Origin: Methanocella paludicola SANAE
Lineage (GTDB): Archaea > Halobacteriota > Methanocellia > Methanocellales > Methanocellaceae
Assembly (NCBI RefSeq): GCF_000011005.1
Contig: NC_013665.1
Span: 2,829,501 to 2,893,500, forward strand
Direction of reading: 5' to 3'
DNA length: 64,000 nt
Shown here: piece by piece, positions 8,649 to 16,877 of the stretch
Numbering within the stretch: position 1 is the first letter of the stretch
How the letters are laid out: each line of letters starts with the position of its first letter
Made by a program: the position numbers and the translations under genes
The notes under the pieces: generated by a model
Told to the model about the DNA's origin: nothing
What the model saw: only the letters and a program-made list of their open reading frames with translations
The model's database searches: none

Positions 8649-10247
8649 TCAGGACCGCTGGACCTGGAACGGCGCGATGTGGAAGCCCTGTATGGGATAG
8701 ATAACGAACTTATCGTAATGCATGGCCTCCGAGGCGTTCAGGCTGGCTGCCAGGGCACCTACGACCTCCCTTCCGGTGTCGCTGATCGTGCTGTTGTCCA
8801 CGAGTATGAAGGAGTTATCGGGGGTCGACTGGTACCACCTCTCGCATGAGTGCCACATCCATGGCTTGATGTCGTTCCGGTAGAATACAGCCTTCCGGAC
8901 GATGACGTCCTCCCCTGAGAGGTATGTGACGATGTTCGCCGACCAGTACCCGCCGTAGCCGAACGTCTGGTTATTTTCCTTCAGGTACGATATCAGCCCG
9001 TACTCCGCGGCGTTGGGCTGCTGGAGGTCTCCCATCTGGAGCGCGCCAAAAACGGCCGATATGAGGAGCAGCGCCAGGGCCAGCGCGCCGTAGATCCTGT
9101 AGTCGGGCCTGAAGCACATGGCGATGAGCATGAACACGGTGATGGCGGTGAAGGTGAGGTAGCGCGTGCTGGCGATATCGATGGTGTAGTCCGATACCAT
9201 CCACATGGCGAACATCGTGGCGGCGGAGGCGAGGAGGACGCCGTAGAAGAGCCTGTTCTTCTTGTCCTCCAGGGCGCCCTTCAAGGCGAGAGCGGCGAGC
9301 GCCAGGAATGCCAGGAGCGAGGCGACCTCCAGTATGCCAAAGTCCTTGAAACCCTGTGCTATGCCATACAACCCCTGGTTTAGCAGGGCCGCAAGTGCCG
9401 TGAAGTAGAGCCCGACCGTCGAGGGCACGTCCGCGGCGGCGCTGGACGACAGCACGTCCTGGACCACCCAGTTGTATATGAAATACGTCTTGAAAATGTA
9501 GACGATGACCGATACTGCCGCCATGGCCGCGACGGCGACGTTCATCGTGTTGCTTTTGTTCTTCACGAAGAGCAGGTAGACCAGGATGAACGGGACGATG
9601 AGCCAGGGCAGGACAATGGTGTCGGAGAGGACGGTCAGGGCCGTGAGGACGGTGAGCGCTATTAAGGGCGCCCACAATATTTTTGTGGAGCGCACCTTCT
9701 TGCCCTTTTTCGTCTTTTGCGCCTCCCCTTCGACCTTTTTGTCCACGTAGATGAGGAGGGCCAGGATTAGCCCCAGGAATATCACTGTGCCCGTGTGCGA
9801 GGTCGGGAGCGCGAAGTACTGGTATCCCTCTGCGGGCACGTTGGCCATCAGGGCCCCGAACAGGAGCGAGTGGAGCGCCTCGCCGGTCACCATGTATATG
9901 ACGTAACCGAGCACGCCCACTCCCAGTACAAACTCGACGAAGGTCATCAGCTTCAATGCTGTTGGATCATAGTTGGTAAGGATCTGCGGGATGAGCTGGA
10001 ACGGTATGAGCTCGGTGAAGAGGAATGTGTCCTGGGACGGGAGGTAATAGCCGCTGAGGAAGTAGTTCTGGTGCTTCCAAATTTCCATGGCCTCGATGCC
10101 TTCGCCCACCATATCGCTGTTGAGGCCCATGTTCAATGACATTACCAGCTTCGTGCCCAGCCCGAACAGTATGAAAATGATTAGCGCGGCCGCGAACGCG
10201 GTCCTCCAGTCTAGCCTGACATTTTTAATATCCAGTTGCTGCTCCAA
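8649..10247 (-). CDS. Polytopic membrane protein, possibly a GT-C glycosyltransferase
   Basis: The 532-residue protein has about eleven hydrophobic helices, a short cytoplasmic N-terminus and a long polar first loop (NSDMVGEGIEAMEIWKHQNY). A basic cytoplasmic loop lies near residues 172-188, and a soluble C-terminal ~110 residues includes YGGYWSANIVTYLSGEDV. An acidic residue in the first external loop plus a C-terminal soluble domain is the layout of GT-C lipid-linked sugar transferases, but I recognise no specific family. It is monocistronic, with its promoter side facing the tRNA gene. Confidence 0.6.
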   Translation of the reverse strand: MEQQLDIKNVRLDWRTAFAAALIIFILFGLGTKLVMSLNMGLNSDMVGEGIEAMEIWKHQNYFLSGYYLPSQDTFLFTELIPFQLIPQILTNYDPTALKLMTFVEFVLGVGVLGYVIYMVTGEALHSLLFGALMANVPAEGYQYFALPTSHTGTVIFLGLILALLIYVDKKVEGEAQKTKKGKKVRSTKILWAPLIALTVLTALTVLSDTIVLPWLIVPFILVYLLFVKNKSNTMNVAVAAMAAVSVIVYIFKTYFIYNWVVQDVLSSSAAADVPSTVGLYFTALAALLNQGLYGIAQGFKDFGILEVASLLAFLALAALALKGALEDKKNRLFYGVLLASAATMFAMWMVSDYTIDIASTRYLTFTAITVFMLIAMCFRPDYRIYGALALALLLISAVFGALQMGDLQQPNAAEYGLISYLKENNQTFGYGGYWSANIVTYLSGEDVIVRKAVFYRNDIKPWMWHSCERWYQSTPDNSFILVDNSTISDTGREVVGALAASLNASEAMHYDKFVIYPIQGFHIAPFQVQRS

Positions 10248-10355
10248 CCTCGACCCACCGGTTTCTAAAGTCTATATCCTTAATGATAATGAAGCTTTCT
10301 GGAAAAGCAAAGCTCAAAGTTTATATCTAAGATAGTCTATCTGTATTCGTCAGGT

Positions 10356-10427
10356 GCCCCTGTAGGGTAGTGGATATCCTTGGAGCCTCCGGAGCTCTAG
10401 ACCGGGGTTCGAATCCCCGCGGGGGCG
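10356..10427 (+). tRNA. tRNA-Arg (anticodon CCG)
   Basis: This 72-nt cloverleaf has acceptor GCCCCTG / CGGGGGC, D arm with AGTGGATA loop, anticodon stem GGAGC / GCTCT with loop CTCCGGA (anticodon CCG at 10389-10391), a four-base variable loop, and T arm CGGGG-TTCGAAT-CCCCG. The discriminator is G and CCA is not encoded. No intron is present. T-rich sequence at 10449-10462 may terminate it. Confidence 0.95.
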
Positions 10428-10688
10428 CTCTAAACCAACGTTAGGCTCTTTTATTTTTTTAATTATTTACCCCCATCATCATATTCTGATACGTTTTCAA
10501 ACATTTTTAACCGCCCCAAAAATTAGTACAATCCCATATATAATAAGCTTTTACTTTCGGCATACAGAAAGCTTGTCAATGGTTATGACTACCGGGATTG
10601 ATAAAACATCACTCCATGGACACGATTATTTTTTTTAGCGGATATCTATAAGGCAATGATATCTGGTTGTTAGTGTGGGGATGATGCA

Positions 10689-11180
10689 TTGAAGAAAGTC
10701 ATGGCCGTAATGGCATTAGCCACTCTGGTAACGTGTTTGTCGGTTCCTGCGTTCGCGCAGCAAATGCAAATGGATAAGAACATCGTGCAGGTGGCCACGG
10801 ATGCGGGATCGTTCAAGACGCTTCTGGCGGCTGCGAAGGCCGCGAACCTCGACGGCACGCTGTCCACCGGCGGGCCGTACACGGTGTTTGCGCCGACGGA
10901 TGACGCGTTCAATAAGCTGCCCGCGGGGACGGTGCAGTCGCTGTTGAAGGACAAGCCGAAGCTGACCGCGGTGTTGAAGAACCACGTCGTGTCGGGTAAA
11001 TACACGGCGGATGACCTGGTACGGATGGGCACGGTCAAAACGCTGGACGGCAAGACGCTGAAGATCACAAAAGCCAGCGACGGCTCGGTCATGGTCGACG
11101 GTGCCAAGGTCATCAAGTCCAACGTGATGGCGAGTAACGGTGAAATACAGGTCATTGACTCCGTGCTCGTGCCGAAATAA
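10689..11180 (+). CDS. Secreted fasciclin (FAS1) domain protein
   Basis: A single FAS1 domain follows a Sec signal peptide (MKKVMAVMALATLVTCLSV, cleavage after AFA). The two FAS1 blocks are present: YTVFAPTDDAFNKLP (H1) and NHVVSGKYTADDL, then the terminal QVIDSVLVPK. FAS1 proteins act in surface adhesion or matrix. The start is TTG 10689 after GGGATGATG; the upstream ATGs run into a stop. A second FAS1 gene follows after 22 bp, so they are probably one transcript. The 5' region has TATA-like CATATATAATAA near 10533. Confidence 0.88.
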   Translation: MKKVMAVMALATLVTCLSVPAFAQQMQMDKNIVQVATDAGSFKTLLAAAKAANLDGTLSTGGPYTVFAPTDDAFNKLPAGTVQSLLKDKPKLTAVLKNHVVSGKYTADDLVRMGTVKTLDGKTLKITKASDGSVMVDGAKVIKSNVMASNGEIQVIDSVLVPK

Positions 11181-11202
11181 GACGGTATATGGAGGATGAA
11201 AA

Positions 11203-11673
11203 ATGAATAACGTATGGACAGCGTACAACGTATTGCAGGCGGCCGCACCTACGGCGCCCGAACAAAAAATGAAAGACATCGTGGATACCGCAGTCAGCGC
11301 CGGGGGCTTCAACACCCTAGTGACGGCGGTGAAGGCCGCCGGCCTGGTCGACGCGCTAAAAGGGGCGGGCCCTTTTACGGTATTTGCCCCGAACGACGCC
11401 GCGTTCAAGAAGCTGCCGGCGGGGACTCTCGATGCGGTGCTGAAGGACAAGAATAAGCTGACGGACATTCTCACGTATCACGTCGTCCCGGGCAAGATGC
11501 CGGCATCGGACGTCGCGAAACAGAGATCGCTTAAAACGCTCGAGGGAAAGCCCCTGTCCGTGGATGCTTCCGGCGGGAATGTAATGATCAACGATGCCCG
11601 GGTGATTCAAGCCGATATTATGTGCAACAACGGCGTCATCCACGTTATCGATAGCGTACTCTTGCCCAAATGA
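11203..11673 (+). CDS. Fasciclin (FAS1) domain protein lacking a signal peptide
   Basis: The 156-residue protein is one FAS1 domain: [32 protein letters not shown], and [12 protein letters not shown] at the end. Unlike its neighbours it begins directly with a polar stretch ([15 protein letters not shown]) and has no signal peptide. It is either cytosolic, exported another way, or had its leader lost after tandem duplication. GGAGG lies about 7 bases before the ATG. A hairpin with a T-run follows 8 bp after the stop. Confidence 0.85.
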   Translation: MNNVWTAYNVLQAAAPTAPEQKMKDIVDTAVSAGGFNTLVTAVKAAGLVDALKGAGPFTVFAPNDAAFKKLPAGTLDAVLKDKNKLTDILTYHVVPGKMPASDVAKQRSLKTLEGKPLSVDASGGNVMINDARVIQADIMCNNGVIHVIDSVLLPK

Positions 11674-11680
11674 CGCCAAT

Positions 11681-11708
11681 ACCAGATGTACCATCTGGTC
11701 ATTTTTTT
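11681..11708 (+). terminator. Hairpin plus T-run terminator after the FAS1 pair
   Basis: Perfect 8-bp stem ACCAGATG / CATCTGGT with a 3-base loop, followed by CA and T7. It lies 8 bp after the FAS1 stop codon. Confidence 0.8.
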
Positions 11709-11905
11709 AGTCCCCGATTGTAATTTTTTAGACCGCCTGAAGGCTTCGAATGTTCCGTGAAGCTGGTCGTCGGCTGGAAATCGAAACCCGCTGCCGGCTC
11801 GTAGGGGCACATACGGAGGTATTCTCTTGCAGCTTCAGGCTCACGAATGCTTGCCCTTCCACTACATTAACCTACAACGGATGCGACAACATGGAAACCT
11901 ACGGA

Positions 11906-12469
11906 TCATATCTCGACCATGATCTCGTTGTGTCGCATGAACCCGGGTATCCATGGCGGGTTAAACTGCGCCATAATAAAATTGGACATCGGCTCCAGGT
12001 GATTATTACGCAGCCATTGCTTGAGCTCTTCGATTTTCTTCTCCGCCAGTTCTTCCTTCATGCGTCCCGAGAACTTGATGACGGCCGCCCGATGTGGCGG
12101 CACCTGCCTGAAGGTAATACTCTTATCTTTAGGCTCGGGGAGCGTTTCCATGCTGTAATTCGAGGGCATGACGAAGGAAATCACGTAAAGGTCGTTCGAG
12201 GATCTCTCGGTAGTTACGGGCGCGGTCATGGGTATCTTTTCAGACGCGGAGACCTGCTCCTCGGTCACCGGTATGGTCATCAGGATCTTCGCCTTATTCG
12301 TGTTATTGCCCGAGATATAATTGAAGAGCTTCATAAAACCGGAGTACGTGGCACCTTTCATGTCCGAAGAGGCCTCGACCTGCGCCAAAATGTAGCTGCC
12401 ATATTGTCGGAGTTCGATATCGCCGTCCTGCTTTAAAATATCGTATCCCAGAGTTTCTGTCAAATCCAA
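11906..12469 (-). CDS. SOUL-family heme-binding protein
   Basis: The 187 residues fit the SOUL/HBP fold: an early ELRQYGSYILAQV strand, FMKLFNYISGNN, KILMTIPVT and KIPMTAPVT repeats, FVMPSNYSMETLP, and the closing FNPPWIPGFMRHNEIMVEI. Family members bind heme or other tetrapyrroles without a fixed axial ligand. Start codon is TTG 12469, with the strong TATA box TTTTTATAAATATCC at 12488-12502 giving a very short leader. About 200 bases of non-coding sequence separate it from the convergent FAS1 pair. Confidence 0.92.
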   Translation of the reverse strand: MDLTETLGYDILKQDGDIELRQYGSYILAQVEASSDMKGATYSGFMKLFNYISGNNTNKAKILMTIPVTEEQVSASEKIPMTAPVTTERSSNDLYVISFVMPSNYSMETLPEPKDKSITFRQVPPHRAAVIKFSGRMKEELAEKKIEELKQWLRNNHLEPMSNFIMAQFNPPWIPGFMRHNEIMVEI

Positions 12470-12572
12470 CCCAATAAAAATCTAGGCTGGATATTTATAA
12501 AAAGAAATGGACAAAAAACGATGGGTACTGGCATATAAGGTTTTTAAATAGGTAATACCGCCCTGTATAGAA

Positions 12573-12711
12573 TCACATAGGGTAAATGGAAATCGTGACA
12601 TCATGACCAATGGCAAATTCATTAACATTCCTGTGGCAGACCGGGCATTTCTCATCTTTTCCCGATGATTTAATCGTAATGATGCGGCAACCAGTGAAAC
12701 CGTGAATCTTG
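12573..12711 (-). pseudogene. Decayed copy of the adjacent zinc-ribbon gene
   Basis: Read on the minus strand to TGA at 12573, this frame ends EKCPVCHRNVNEFAI then GHDVTISIYPM. That aligns without gaps with the end of the gene at 12814-12969 (NECPGCHRDVKECVI, DKDVTSSVYPM); 13 of 26 residues match. No ATG, GTG or TTG opens the frame, a stop lies in the tandem repeat, and the first CxxC pair is lost, so it is probably a degraded, inverted duplicate. An ATT start cannot be excluded. Confidence 0.5.
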
Positions 12712-12779
12712 CGCTCATACCCGCGAATCGCTCATACGCGCGAATCGCTCATACGCGCGAATCGCTCATACGCGCGAAT
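12712..12779. repeat. Tandem repeat, 4 x 17 bp
   Basis: Four head-to-tail copies of CGCTCATACGCGCGAAT at 12712, 12729, 12746 and 12763; the first differs at one base (C for G), the others are identical. The array lies between the zinc-ribbon gene and its inverted decayed copy, ending 34 bp before the former's start. A period of 17 bp does not keep helical phase, so a multi-site operator is less natural than slippage expansion, but regulation remains possible. Confidence 0.95.
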
Positions 12780-12813
12780 TATCCTTTTATGCAGGCAGCG
12801 TGAAGGAGTTTTG

Positions 12814-12969
12814 GTGATTCGATTGGAGAAAGCAGCAGCCTGTCCTACCTGTCAGCATTGTGGCGCCGAGATTAAATTGGATGTGGATAACGAATGTCCG
12901 GGATGTCACCGGGACGTCAAAGAGTGTGTCATCGATAAGGACGTTACCAGTTCCGTGTACCCAATGTAA
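12814..12969 (+). CDS. Small zinc-ribbon protein, 51 aa
   Basis: GTG at 12814 follows AAGGAG (12803-12808) at good spacing and gives 51 residues; the longer frame upstream runs through the tandem repeat and is not used. Cysteines lie in CPTCQHCG and CPGCH, enough for one Zn site or more. The tail DVTSSVYPM is shared with the decayed copy on the other strand. I recognise no named family. A strong hairpin overlaps its stop codon. Confidence 0.7.
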   Translation: MIRLEKAAACPTCQHCGAEIKLDVDNECPGCHRDVKECVIDKDVTSSVYPM

Positions 12970-13007
12970 CATTCCGAATATTACATATTCCGGATGTTAC
13001 TTTTTTT
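12966..13007 (+). terminator. Hairpin terminator overlapping the zinc-ribbon stop
   Basis: Near-perfect 16-bp stem from GTAACATTCCGAATAT (12966) to ATATTCCGGATGTTAC (ending 13000), with one mismatch and one G-T pair, followed directly by T7. Confidence 0.82.
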
Positions 13008-13259
13008 AATCGTTTGCCCGCCATCCGTGTCGCCACCTGTTCCCGGTCCTTTCGATGAATTGGTCGACAATACAAAGGTCATCGCTGCAGACATACAGAC
13101 AAGAAACGGCGTATTTCACTGATCAACGCGGCCTTAACTCCAGCATAATTGCGGTGATATCCCATTTAAACGATTTTTTACAATTTGGATCGCGCTACCG
13201 GATGCTTTTTCATGGCATTAATGATTTGGAAATTACCGGAGTGTATTTCTTGAACCGAT

Positions 13260-14225
13260 ATGCGTAGATTTCCCCGGCCCAGGATCGTCGTCAGTGCCTG
13301 TCTGGAGTTCGATGAAGTGAGGTACGACGGGAAAGTTGTGCCGTGCCCGGTCGTGAAAGAGCTAAAGCCCTACGTTGACTTCCTAAAGATCTGTCCCGAA
13401 TACGAGATAGGCCTCGGTGTGCCCCGCGACCCGTTGCGGATCGTCAGTATCGGAGGCCGGGAGCGCCTCATACAGCCCCGGACGGGCCGTGACATCACCG
13501 ACCCGATGGACGTGTTCACGGACCGGTTGATCGTTTCGCTGCCGCCGGTCGACGGATTCCTCTTCAAGTCGGGTTCCCCGACCATCGGCTTCTACAACAT
13601 CAAGGTGTACGACAAACCGGTCGGGGCCGGAGTTGCCGGCCGGACCAGCGGGCTATTCGCACGAAAAATATTGCGCCGTTACCATGATTATCCACTCGAG
13701 GACGATTTGAGGATGAAAAACGGAAAAATACGCGATGAATTCCTCACGAAAATTTTTGCCTTCGCCGGATTCCGAGAGGCCGCCGAGGCGGGTGATCCGG
13801 ACCAAGTGAGGGACTTCCACGATCGCAACCGTTACCTGTTCATGTGCTATGACACTGACGCCGAGTCCATGCTCGACGGCGCGCTGGCACGTGGAAACTC
13901 CGAGTATTTCAACGAGATGCGGCGACTACTATCCAAACACCGGACATCCGAAGGGTATGCCGGCGTTGCGATGCGTATCTTCGAGCTCTACGGCGATCGG
14001 CTATCTTCCGGAGAGAAGGCCTGGTTCCGCGCGCTGGTCGCGAAGTACCTGAAGAACAAGGTCAGCCGGGACGCGCTGCTTGATACGCTCGAGCTCTTCG
14101 CGGTCCGAATGTCCGACTGGAAGACCGCCGATCAGACGGTGTTCGCACCTTACCCGCAGGAGCTCGTCCCGGACGTCGATCAGCGGCTGGACCGGGACTA
14201 CTGGAAAGCGGTGAGCATCCAATGA
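13260..14225 (+). CDS. DUF523 (TudS-like) - DUF1722 (YbgA) fusion protein, cluster Cys missing
   Basis: The 321 residues join a DUF523 domain (about 8-155) to a DUF1722 domain (about 190-310). DUF523 includes the thiouracil desulfurase TudS, which holds a [4Fe-4S] cluster on three Cys. Here two are seen, SACLEF (Cys14) and KICPEYEIGLGVPRDP (Cys45), but the usual SPSCG reads SPTIG (106-110), so the third Cys is an Ile. The rest of that block (KVY...GLFARKI) is intact. It may be inactive as a desulfurase or use Cys29 instead. It is monocistronic, with a TTTAAAC box near 13165. Confidence 0.85.
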   Translation: MRRFPRPRIVVSACLEFDEVRYDGKVVPCPVVKELKPYVDFLKICPEYEIGLGVPRDPLRIVSIGGRERLIQPRTGRDITDPMDVFTDRLIVSLPPVDGFLFKSGSPTIGFYNIKVYDKPVGAGVAGRTSGLFARKILRRYHDYPLEDDLRMKNGKIRDEFLTKIFAFAGFREAAEAGDPDQVRDFHDRNRYLFMCYDTDAESMLDGALARGNSEYFNEMRRLLSKHRTSEGYAGVAMRIFELYGDRLSSGEKAWFRALVAKYLKNKVSRDALLDTLELFAVRMSDWKTADQTVFAPYPQELVPDVDQRLDRDYWKAVSIQ

Positions 14226-14512
14226 ATACACGGCGGGTTTGCGGCTATACTCCACATCTGTATGTTTTTTCGGCCCGTTGATGCACTGGGTATTGTCGAT
14301 TCCCTTTCAAACTTATATCATCGCCATGGGCATGCGGTCTAATGGTGAATTTCCTGAGAGAAGAAAAGAGTAAATCCGGAAGCTCGCCAGGCAAGCACTG
14401 AACGCTCCCGCACCAGGAAAGAACGGCCGAAAACAAGTAAGAAAAGTTCTGGGCGATAAATCCACCCTTTTTACGGGAGCGGGGATTTTTCGAGGCTATA
14501 GAAAAGAAATAA

Positions 14513-15001
14513 TCAGAGGGCGGCCATGGCGGGCATTTTAAGCGACCTCGCGAACTCGGCGGCCTTCGATTTATAGTCCCCGCAGGCAATTTCCCCGCTC
14601 AAGAACTGCCCGGAGCCCACGAACTCCATGCCCTTCGCTTCAAGCTTTCCCTTAATATCATTTATGACATCCTCGAAGCCGCACTTTCCTGCGGTGGCCA
14701 TCACGGCGAACTTTTTGCCCCTCACGTTCTTTAGGCCCGCGAGGTACTCGTTCACCGCCGGAGGCGGCAGCCAGGCCCAGACGGGCGTCGCGACCACGAG
14801 AAGGTCATACCTGCCCAAATCCTGCTCGCAAGGCTTGATCCTTGCTCGATCCTGCACCCATTCGCTCATGCACTTCATATCCCAGTTGGGGGCATCCACG
14901 GTGTCTATTCGCGTTATGTCGGCTCCCAGGATGTCCCTGACCTCCCCGGCGATCTTCCACGTGTTACCGGTTAAGGAATAGCATGCGACCAGCACTTTCA
15001 T
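14513..15001 (-). CDS. Flavodoxin
   Basis: The 162-residue protein has the FMN phosphate loop YSLTGNTWKIA, the 60s-loop region VVATPVWAW and a late GKKFAVMATAG strand; it is a long-chain-like soluble FMN electron carrier or WrbA-type relative. The start ATG 15001 follows a good GGGTGATAG ribosome site. It stands alone. The 287 bases between it and the DUF523 gene hold no gene or repeat I can support. Confidence 0.88.
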   Translation of the reverse strand: MKVLVACYSLTGNTWKIAGEVRDILGADITRIDTVDAPNWDMKCMSEWVQDRARIKPCEQDLGRYDLLVVATPVWAWLPPPAVNEYLAGLKNVRGKKFAVMATAGKCGFEDVINDIKGKLEAKGMEFVGSGQFLSGEIACGDYKSKAAEFARSLKMPAMAAL

Positions 15002-15256
15002 CCTATCACCCTACAGTTATTTAAAACAGGTTTTTTTAAAACTTTATGTCAATTTATAATCACTTATGGATGCTCCGACCACTCAATTAACATAATAAAA
15101 TGTGGGAAGCGAAGGCGGCATTGAAGCTCGATAAAGGCCGCAGATTTCTTATCCAGATAGGCTTTTTATCTTCCGCTAAAAGCGGGATTTCTATTTCCTT
15201 TGCCCATCATCTTATATTGGGTTTATATTTGTATTTTCCAGGTGTTGATAGATCGG

Positions 15257-15907
15257 ATGGACTGGAAATATTTTATTATCGCCATAATCATGGTCCTTTT
15301 GGGATGTGCGGCCATACTAGTTCCCCCGTTGTCCCGGGGAAGCGGAACTGAAGCGCCAGCGCTTCGGGTCTTAAAAGGAAATGGAACGATCGAGATCGCG
15401 GATCATCAAGGTTATGGGAGCGCCCAGTCATCACATCGCGAGATCGTCAGGCTTCCGGCCATGTCCGCCGATGAGGTGGAACGGCTCCTCGGGTCGCAGA
15501 AGATCTGCCGCATGGCGCTCAACGATACCCCCCAGCCCTACATCATAGCAATGGACTACATCTACCTCGATGGCAGGCTGTATTTCCACTTTGCGGACTA
15601 TGGGCGCAAGATGGATCTGATACGGAGCGACCCACACGTCACGGTAGAGATCGATAACTTCTGCGAAGGCACCCGCGACCTCTACACGATAACGCTCATG
15701 GGACAACTGGAGAAAGTGACTGATAAAATGGAGGGCGCGAGGGTGGCAAGAGCGCTGGTCGACAGCGCGAAAACCCGGGGCGGGGTTAAGAACGTGGCCG
15801 CCCGACACGGCCTCAGATCGCTGGACACGGGCGGGCTCATGTCGGAGCCCTCGACGATGTACCGGCTGATCGTGAGCGATTCCATCGGGCTCAAGTCCCC
15901 CGGCTGA
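15257..15907 (+). CDS. Membrane-anchored pyridoxamine 5'-phosphate oxidase-like (split-barrel FMN) protein
   Basis: One N-terminal membrane helix (YFIIAIIMVLLGCAAILV) is followed by a ~60-residue linker and a PPOX split barrel (LPAMSADEVERLLGSQKICR, YIIAMDYIYLDGRLYFH, GRKMDLIRSDPHVTVEI). The fold binds FMN, F420 or heme; the substrate is unknown. I favour ATG 15257, which begins with the helix, over the ATG at 15200; GTG 15242 is also possible. The helix would place the flavin domain outside the cell or tether it, which is uncommon in the family. It lies next to FAS1 and flavodoxin genes. Confidence 0.75.
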   Translation: MDWKYFIIAIIMVLLGCAAILVPPLSRGSGTEAPALRVLKGNGTIEIADHQGYGSAQSSHREIVRLPAMSADEVERLLGSQKICRMALNDTPQPYIIAMDYIYLDGRLYFHFADYGRKMDLIRSDPHVTVEIDNFCEGTRDLYTITLMGQLEKVTDKMEGARVARALVDSAKTRGGVKNVAARHGLRSLDTGGLMSEPSTMYRLIVSDSIGLKSPG

Positions 15908-16028
15908 AAATCACATTTTTGCTGTACTTTCGATAGGTCCATCCCTTTTCTACCTTCATCCCGGATTTCATCTTTTTTACGTTCGGTCCTCGCCTAGTAT
16001 TACATCCAGTGGTTTAAATCATCGGTTA

Positions 16029-16571
16029 TTGTATAAAACCGTGATTTTTGTTTTAGTTTTGGTAGGAGATGATTTAGTTGAAAAAATTTTAGCCACGATG
16101 TTACTGGCGGCTTTTCTCTTGTGCGTGTCGACGCCAGCGTTCGCCCGGACGGTGCAGACGCAGGGGAACATCTTACAAACCGCCAGTAAGGATGGTTCTC
16201 TGAAAACGTTCGTGGGGGCGGTAGATCAGGCAGGATTGAGGGATACGCTGAGCAGCGGCGGCCCATACACGGTCTTTGCGCCGAACGATAATGCCTTCAA
16301 CAGGCTGCCATCGGATAAAGTGAACGCCCTCCTGGCCGATAAGCCGAAGTTGGCCGGCGTCCTGAAGTACCACGTAGTGCAGGGCCGATACACGAGCGCG
16401 GACCTGGCTAAAAAGGGCGTTGTCACTGCCCTGGATGGAAACCAGTTGAAGATCACGTCCAGCGACCATGCCATTGCAGTGAACGGCGCAAAGATCGTGA
16501 AGCCGGACATCCCGGCGGGGAACGGCATCATTCACATCGTCGACACGGTTATCATGCCAAGCAATCTTTAA
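16029..16571 (+). CDS. Secreted fasciclin (FAS1) protein with a likely frameshift at its start
   Basis: One FAS1 domain (YTVFAPNDNAFNRLP, KYHVVQGRYTSADL, IIHIVDTVIMPSNL) preceded by a signal peptide (ILATMLLAAFLLCVSTPAFA). The coding frame has no good start: ATG 16029 would add a second hydrophobic stretch, and the TATA-like TTTAAATC at 16012-16019 would start transcription downstream of it. A TTG at 16078, after GGAGATGATTTAG, matches the first FAS1 gene's start, but six A's (16081-16086) follow where seven are needed to stay in frame. Either one A was lost, or this is a sequence error, or TTG 16059 is used. Confidence 0.78.
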   Translation: MYKTVIFVLVLVGDDLVEKILATMLLAAFLLCVSTPAFARTVQTQGNILQTASKDGSLKTFVGAVDQAGLRDTLSSGGPYTVFAPNDNAFNRLPSDKVNALLADKPKLAGVLKYHVVQGRYTSADLAKKGVVTALDGNQLKITSSDHAIAVNGAKIVKPDIPAGNGIIHIVDTVIMPSNL

Positions 16572-16735
16572 TCGAACAATGGCAGGATGTGCGGCCGTAA
16601 AATATCCGGCAGCCTGCCGGAGTGGCCTTTCCACGCCCTGTGATCCTGCGGTATGCTGTGGACGGGGATCACTGCGAGCCCGGCCCCGGCATCCTCGATG
16701 TTCAGCTTAACGCCGTTCACCTCAACGATGCTCAT
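16568..16735 (-). pseudogene. Alpha/beta-hydrolase N-terminal remnant, 55 codons
   Basis: ATG 16735 opens a frame beginning MSIVEVNGVKLNIEDAGAGL then AVIPVHSIPQDHRAWKGHSG. This is the standard start of an alpha/beta hydrolase: first strand, the oxyanion HG position (here HS), then DHRxW. It ends after 55 residues, with no nucleophile elbow, acid or catalytic His. It is therefore a truncated remnant. Its last bases overlap the FAS1 stop codon. Confidence 0.6.
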
Positions 16736-16877
16736 GGTGACGCCTTGAAAACGATGTATTTACCCAAAGGTAATACCCGTTAGATATTCGTGAAAATAAA
16801 ACTTATAAAAACATAAATATTTGCCTGTCAATAGCCTGTACGCCGGGTAGTTTTGCTAAAGCGGTCACGGTCAGCGT

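Noticed and set aside
12712-12779. CRISPR-like array
   Set aside because: The four 17-bp units abut with no spacers and no cas genes are near; it is a simple tandem repeat.
13055-13267. 70-codon frame upstream of the DUF523 gene
   Set aside because: AT-rich composition, no domain, and it overlaps the gene's probable promoter.
14226-14512. Small gene in the gap between the DUF523 and flavodoxin genes
   Set aside because: Only frames of about 20 codons with no ribosome site or coding bias were found.
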